A stretch of 10,897 nt of DNA, taken from positions 903 through 11,799 of the forward strand of contig DMPC01000146.1 of the NCBI GenBank assembly GCA_003456155.1, read 5' to 3'. This DNA comes from Actinomycetota bacterium (GTDB lineage Bacteria > Actinomycetota > Actinomycetes > S36-B12). Of the stretch, positions 7,297 through 10,897 are shown one piece after another. The notes under the pieces are model-generated. The model did no database searches and had not been told where the DNA came from. It saw nothing but the letters and a program-made list of their open reading frames with translations. Within the stretch, counting starts at the first letter, position 1. Each line of letters starts with the position of its first letter. A program made the translations under genes and the position numbers.

Positions 7297-8405
7297 CCGG
7301 TGACGACCATCTCCACGCGCTGGAACTCCTTGAGGTCGCTGTATCCCGTCGTGGCCATGGCCTTGCGCAGGGCACCGAGGATGTTCATGGTTCCGTCCGC
7401 GCTCCGGGACGGCCCTTCGAGGATTTCGGCCAGAGTGCCCACGGTGTCCATGCGGTGACGCTCACCACGGGGCAGGTGCGGGTGCCAGGCCTCTGCACCC
7501 CAGTGAGCGCCGCGCCCTGGCGCGTCGGTGGCACGGGCGAAGACCGATCCGACCATCGCGGCATCCGCCCCGCAGGCGAAGGCCTTGACGATGTCGCCGC
7601 TGCGGCCCATGGAACCGTCCGCGATGACGTGGACGTAACGACCGCCGGACTCGTCGAGGTAGTCGCGTCGGGCAGCAGCGACATCCGCGATCGCGCTGGC
7701 CATCGGGACGCGGACACCCAGGACATCCGCCGTGGTGTGCGAGGCTCCCCCGCCGAAGCCGACCAGCACCCCGGCCGCGCCCGTGCGCATGAGGTGCAGG
7801 GCCGCCTGGTGGGTGGCGCACCCGCCCACGATGACCGGGGCATCGAGGTCGTGGATGAACCTCTTGAGGTTCAGGGCCTCACCGTTTCCCGACACATGCT
7901 CGGCCGAGACGGTGGTGCCGCGGATGACGATGATGTCGGCGCCGGCCTGCGAGGCGATGGGGGCCAGGGTCGACGCCGCCTGGGGCGACGTGGCGACGGC
8001 TACCGTCCCGCCCCCCGCCCGCAGAGCGGAGATGCGCTGCTTGACCAGTTCGGCATCGACCGGTCGATCGGCGTACATCTGCTGCATGCGGGCGGTCGCC
8101 GCCTCCGGCGCCAGCGATGCGATCTCCGCGAGCAGTGGGGCCGGGTCCTCGTAGCGACCCCACAGGCCCTCGAGGTTGAGCACGGCGAGCACCCCGTGAG
8201 CCATGAGCGTGGCGGCTGACTCGGGTGAGACCACTGAGTCCATGGGCGCCGCAAGGATCGGGGTGTCGAAACGGTAGGCGTCGATGGTCCAGGCCGTGGA
8301 GACGGCCTCGGGGTCGCGGGTGCGGCGGCTGGGCGCGATGGCGACCTCGTCGAGTGAGTAGCCGCGGCGGCCGCGCTTCGCCCCGCCGATCTGGATGTCG
8401 GTCAC
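7293..8405 (-). CDS. guaB3: GuaB3 family IMP dehydrogenase/GMP reductase-like protein
   Basis: This 370-residue (beta/alpha)8-barrel protein of the IMPDH/GMPR superfamily lacks the CBS (Bateman) pair found in guaB2, as is normal for GuaB3. Family landmarks are PILAAPMDSV (49-58), the phosphate-site region GGRYVHVIADG (254-264), GRSGDI with CGADAAMVGS (267-287), and the C-terminal GYSDLKEFQRVE (354-365). The loop that holds the catalytic cysteine in IMPDH reads VGFGGGASHTT (215-225), with His223 aligned to that cysteine. The GTG start is separated from the guaB2 stop by three bases, and its stop overlaps the gabD2 start, so it sits mid-operon. Membership in the GuaB3 family is secure. The reaction is not, because the usual thioimidate chemistry needs the missing cysteine. 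Confidence 0.93.
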   Translation of the reverse strand: MTDIQIGGAKRGRRGYSLDEVAIAPSRRTRDPEAVSTAWTIDAYRFDTPILAAPMDSVVSPESAATLMAHGVLAVLNLEGLWGRYEDPAPLLAEIASLAPEAATARMQQMYADRPVDAELVKQRISALRAGGGTVAVATSPQAASTLAPIASQAGADIIVIRGTTVSAEHVSGNGEALNLKRFIHDLDAPVIVGGCATHQAALHLMRTGAAGVLVGFGGGASHTTADVLGVRVPMASAIADVAAARRDYLDESGGRYVHVIADGSMGRSGDIVKAFACGADAAMVGSVFARATDAPGRGAHWGAEAWHPHLPRGERHRMDTVGTLAEILEGPSRSADGTMNILGALRKAMATTGYSDLKEFQRVEMVVTG

Positions 8406-8408
8406 GTC

Positions 8409-9932
8409 CTACCGCCCCGAGTAGTTGGGAGCCTCGATGGTCATCTGGATGTCGTGCGGGTGGCTCTCCCTCAAGCCCGCCGACGTGATGCGAACGAAGG
8501 TGCCCTTGGCATGCAGCTCGTCGATCGTCTGGGCGCCGCTGTAGCCCATGGAGGCGCGCAGGCCGCCGACGAGCTGGTGTGCCACCGCCGCGATGGACCC
8601 GCGGTAGGCGACCATGCCCTCGATTCCCTCGGGCACGAGCTTGTCGTCGCTGAGCACATCGTCCTGGAAGTAGCGGTCCTTGCTGTAGGAGCGGGCCTCA
8701 CCGCGCGACTGCATGGCGCCCAGCGAGCCCATCCCGCGGTAGGACTTGTACTGCTTGCCGTTGACGAAGACCACCTCGCCCGGCGCCTCCTCCGTCCCGG
8801 CGAGCAGGGAGCCGAGCATGACGGTGTCGGCACCGGCGACGAGCGCCTTGGCGATATCGCCCGAGTACTGCACTCCGCCGTCCCCAATGACCGGGACGCC
8901 CGCCGGGCGGCAGGCGAGCGAGGCCTCGTAGATCGCCGAGATCTGCGGGACGCCCACGCCTGCGACGACGCGCGTCGTGCAGATGGACCCGGGCCCCACA
9001 CCCACCTTGACGCCATCAGCGCCGGCCTCGACCAGCGCCTGCGCACCTGCGCGAGTCGCGACGTTTCCACCGACGACATCGACGGTGGACTGTGACTTCA
9101 GCAGGCGCACCATGTCGATGACGGCACGGGAATGGCCGTGCGCCGTATCGACGATCAGGAAGTCCACGCCGGCTTCGATCAGTGCCTTGGCGCGTCGCTC
9201 AGCGTCCTCGCCGACTCCGACGGCAGCACCCACGACGAGCCGTCCCGAGGCGTCCTTGGTCGCGTGCGGATACTTGTCGCTCTTGACGAAGTCCTTGACG
9301 GTGAACAGGCCCTTGAGTCGTCCGGCGCTGTCGATCAGAGGAAGTTTCTCCACCTTGCGGCTCGCCAGCAGGGCCAGGGCCTCCTCCGGCTCGATGCCGA
9401 CCGCGGCCGTCACGAGCGGCATGGCGGTCATCACCTCGCGAACAGGGCGGCGCATGTCCTCTTCGAAGCGCATGTCGCGGTTGGTGACGATGCCGACCAG
9501 CACCCCATCACCGTCGACCACCGGGACTCCCGAGATCCGGTATCGACCGCACATGCGGTCGACGTCGGCCAGGGTGTCGTCGGGTGAGCAGGTGACGGGG
9601 TTGTTGACCATCCCCGCCTCGGATCGCTTGACGAGATCGACCTGGGCAGCCTGCTCCTCGATGGGCAGGTTCCGGTGCAGCACCCCGACGCCACCCTGCC
9701 GAGCCATGGCGATCGCCATGCGCGCCTCGGTCACGGTGTCCATCGCGCTGGAGACCAGCGGCATGAGCACGCGGATGTTGCGGGTGACGAAGGATGCGGT
9801 GTCGACCTCGCTCGGCACGACATCCGACTCGCCCGGCACGAGCAGCACGTCGTCGAAGGTCAGGCCCTGGTAGCCGAACTTGTCCGGCACCCCGTCGTAC
9901 GCGAGGTCATTCGACAGCGGGCGGGAGTCCAT
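8409..9932 (-). CDS. guaB: Inosine-5'-monophosphate dehydrogenase (GuaB2)
   Basis: This 507-residue enzyme catalyses IMP + NAD+ to XMP, the committed step of guanine nucleotide synthesis, and corresponds to guaB2 of actinobacteria. Visible landmarks are LTFDDVLLVPGESDV (24-38), two CBS domains (about 107-225) for purine-nucleotide regulation, DTAHGHS (262-268), and the catalytic loop GPGSICTTR with nucleophile C318. Further along are IGDGGV (349-354) for phosphate binding, the flap YRGMGSLGAM (398-407), and R420-Y421 in DRYF, the Arg-Tyr dyad that activates water. EGIEGMVAYRG (435-445) is typical, though M440 replaces the Arg I recall in E. coli. The ATG at 9932 has GGAGA 4 bases upstream and gives the expected N-terminus. 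It is the first gene of the proposed guaB2-guaB3-gabD2-choD operon. A candidate promoter and a tandem repeat lie in the 122 bases before it. Confidence 0.97.
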   Translation of the reverse strand: MDSRPLSNDLAYDGVPDKFGYQGLTFDDVLLVPGESDVVPSEVDTASFVTRNIRVLMPLVSSAMDTVTEARMAIAMARQGGVGVLHRNLPIEEQAAQVDLVKRSEAGMVNNPVTCSPDDTLADVDRMCGRYRISGVPVVDGDGVLVGIVTNRDMRFEEDMRRPVREVMTAMPLVTAAVGIEPEEALALLASRKVEKLPLIDSAGRLKGLFTVKDFVKSDKYPHATKDASGRLVVGAAVGVGEDAERRAKALIEAGVDFLIVDTAHGHSRAVIDMVRLLKSQSTVDVVGGNVATRAGAQALVEAGADGVKVGVGPGSICTTRVVAGVGVPQISAIYEASLACRPAGVPVIGDGGVQYSGDIAKALVAGADTVMLGSLLAGTEEAPGEVVFVNGKQYKSYRGMGSLGAMQSRGEARSYSKDRYFQDDVLSDDKLVPEGIEGMVAYRGSIAAVAHQLVGGLRASMGYSGAQTIDELHAKGTFVRITSAGLRESHPHDIQMTIEAPNYSGR

Positions 9933-9974
9933 GGCGTCTCCGGGTGCAGGCGAGCGGTGGGGCGGACGGAGCCA

Positions 9975-10005
9975 AGGCTATCGACCGTCGGAACCCCTCC
10001 GCGAA
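9975..10005 (-). promoter_or_regulatory. guaB: Candidate guaB2 promoter with long spacer
   Basis: On the - strand TAGCCT (9980 to 9975) fits the TAnnnT -10 pattern and lies about 43 bases before the guaB2 ATG. The best upstream partner is TTCGCG (10005 to 10000), a poor -35 at a 19-base spacer. That spacing is the lengthened one typical of promoters activated by MerR-family regulators. The putative -35 lies inside the proximal copy of the 20-bp repeat. Hexamer matches are weak and this is a suggestion only. Confidence 0.3.
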
Positions 10006-10036
10006 CGGCCACTGGGCACCGCGAGCGGCCACTCGG
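9997..10036 (-). repeat. Two abutting 20-bp direct repeats upstream of guaB2
   Basis: Read on the - strand, copy 1 (10036 to 10017) is CCGAGTGGCCGCTCGCGGTG and copy 2 (10016 to 9997) is CCCAGTGGCCGTTCGCGGAG. They match at 17 of 20 positions with no gap, so the period is 20 bp, close to two helical turns. Copy 1 also contains an inverted CGAG-N6-CTCG. They lie 64-104 bases before the guaB2 ATG, in the intergenic region next to a MerR/B12 regulator gene. Binding of a multimeric regulator is plausible but unproven. Confidence 0.75.
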
Positions 10037-10054
10037 CGCACACGGGGCAGGCCC

Positions 10055-10897
10055 TCAGCGCCCGAGGGCGTACCTGATGCGGTCAACGGCGTCGTCGAGT
10101 GTCGCCACACGGCTGACCCCGGGAGCCGATGGCAGGGAGTGCCAGCCCGGGCCGGCCACCAGGATCGTCGCCGGGGGGCGGGTCGTGGGCAGCTCCATCA
10201 GAGTGCGGGCGTCAGCGGTATCCTCCACCTGGGCCCAGACGAGCACTGCAGCAGGTCCCAGGCGGCGCACGGCGTTGGACAGAGCATCCTCGGGCAGGTT
10301 GGCCCCGAGGATCCGGGCGCCCACCCCCTGCTCGGCCAGGGCAGCCGACACCGCCCAGAGCGGCAGGGAGTGCTGGTCGCCCGGGGCGCACGCCAGAATC
10401 ACCGCCCGGCCTTCGGTTGACGGGGCGAGGCCTCGGATCCAGCTGCTCAGGGAATCCTGGACCGCTCCGCTGAGGGCATGCTCGATCTCCACCCCGCGGC
10501 CGGTATCCCGCCAGCGCTCACCCACCGCGCCCAGCACCGGGACCATGACGTCCTCCCAGGCCTGAACCACGCCGAGGTCGGTGAGCGCCTCGGCGAGGAT
10601 CTGCTGGCAGGCCTCGATATCCAGCGCCTGCGCTGCCCGCGCGAGGCCTCTCGCGAGGGGCCCACCGCCGGGCAGGGCGATGACATTTCCCCCTCCACTG
10701 CGGGCGGTGGACGGCTCGATCGGCTGAGGAATCCTTCGCGATTCCCCGTCGGCCAGGGACAGGTCGCCCTCGGTCAGCGCCAGGGCCGCACGAGCCGCAT
10801 CGGCTGGGGGAACACCAGCGATGACGAGCTTGCGCATGTGCTCCAACCGAGCCACATCCGCCGTGGTGTAGCGACGGTGCGCGCCCGGCTGGTGATC
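10055..10897 (-). CDS. MerR-family regulator with cobalamin-binding domain (CarH/LitR-like), 5' end cut by window
   Basis: The frame is open to the right edge (281 codons here with the stop), so the true start is outside; the internal GTG at 10855 is not the start. The first residues, GAHRRYTTADVARLEHMRKL, are the wing and second half of a MerR winged-helix DNA-binding domain. After a Gly/Pro-rich linker comes a helical B12-binding module with W129, nine residues, then E139-H140, exactly the Wx9EH signature of CarH/LitR adenosylcobalamin photoreceptors. The B12 Rossmann domain follows, with GDQH (H176 as the likely cobalt ligand), although the following G of ExHxxG is P and the later GG motif is GPG. 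CarH-type proteins repress as tetramers in the dark and release DNA when light breaks the Co-C bond. No photolyase or carotenoid genes are visible here. It lies 122 bases upstream of guaB2 on the same strand. Confidence 0.88.
   Translation of the reverse strand, partial: DHQPGAHRRYTTADVARLEHMRKLVIAGVPPADAARAALALTEGDLSLADGESRRIPQPIEPSTARSGGGNVIALPGGGPLARGLARAAQALDIEACQQILAEALTDLGVVQAWEDVMVPVLGAVGERWRDTGRGVEIEHALSGAVQDSLSSWIRGLAPSTEGRAVILACAPGDQHSLPLWAVSAALAEQGVGARILGANLPEDALSNAVRRLGPAAVLVWAQVEDTADARTLMELPTTRPPATILVAGPGWHSLPSAPGVSRVATLDDAVDRIRYALGR

Noticed and set aside
5971..7458. 495-codon open frame on the + strand opposite gabD2
   Set aside because: Same reason: the - strand reading has all aldehyde dehydrogenase catalytic residues, and the + strand reading has no recognisable domain.
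10853..10855. GTG at 10855 as the start of the MerR/B12 regulator
   Set aside because: The frame continues upstream with HRRYTTAD, the typical MerR wing sequence, to the window edge. The gene is simply cut there.

Overview
The window reads as chromosomal DNA from a high-GC Gram-positive bacterium (Actinobacteria/Actinomycetota). The support is GC-rich codon use, GTG starts with 4-base stop/start overlaps, a probable leaderless promoter (TAnnnT placed 6 bases before an ATG), and gene content. The guaB2-guaB3-(choD-like GMC oxidoreductase) order matches, from memory, the mycobacterial order. No mobile element, CRISPR array, tRNA or rRNA was seen. Coding density is very high, and no stretch over about 125 bases lacks a gene.

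Left part, + strand (1-3855). A CRP-type palindrome lies at 52-67. It precedes a compact three-gene operon for a molybdenum hydroxylase of the carbon-monoxide-dehydrogenase family: small [2Fe-2S] subunit, large molybdopterin subunit, medium FAD subunit, in the order S-L-M. Each junction is a 4-base overlap. The large subunit carries AYRGAGR at the active-site loop, so it is the 'form II' type, whose true substrate is uncertain. The operon ends at a perfect 19-bp hairpin. No maturation genes (coxD/E/F/G type) lie in the window.

Middle (3868-4096). A likely leaderless gene encodes a 63-residue protein with eight cysteines. Its ends match the desulforedoxin Cys pattern (CxxCG near the N-terminus, CCGxDM near the C-terminus), with a Cys/His-containing insert between them. 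It faces the next operon tail-to-tail, and a small hairpin sits in the 31-base gap.

Right part, - strand (10897 down to 4103). In transcription order this holds a MerR-type regulator with a cobalamin-binding module (5' end beyond the window), a 122-base intergenic region, and then guaB2 (IMP dehydrogenase), guaB3 (IMPDH/GMP reductase-like), a gabD2-type succinate-semialdehyde dehydrogenase and a choD-like FAD oxidoreductase. The first three junctions are within 4 bases or so, and the last is 38 bases, so these four are probably one operon. The intergenic region holds two abutting imperfect 20-bp direct repeats next to a plausible promoter. This is a candidate operator for the neighbouring B12/light-type regulator, and it is the most speculative but most interesting regulatory signal here.
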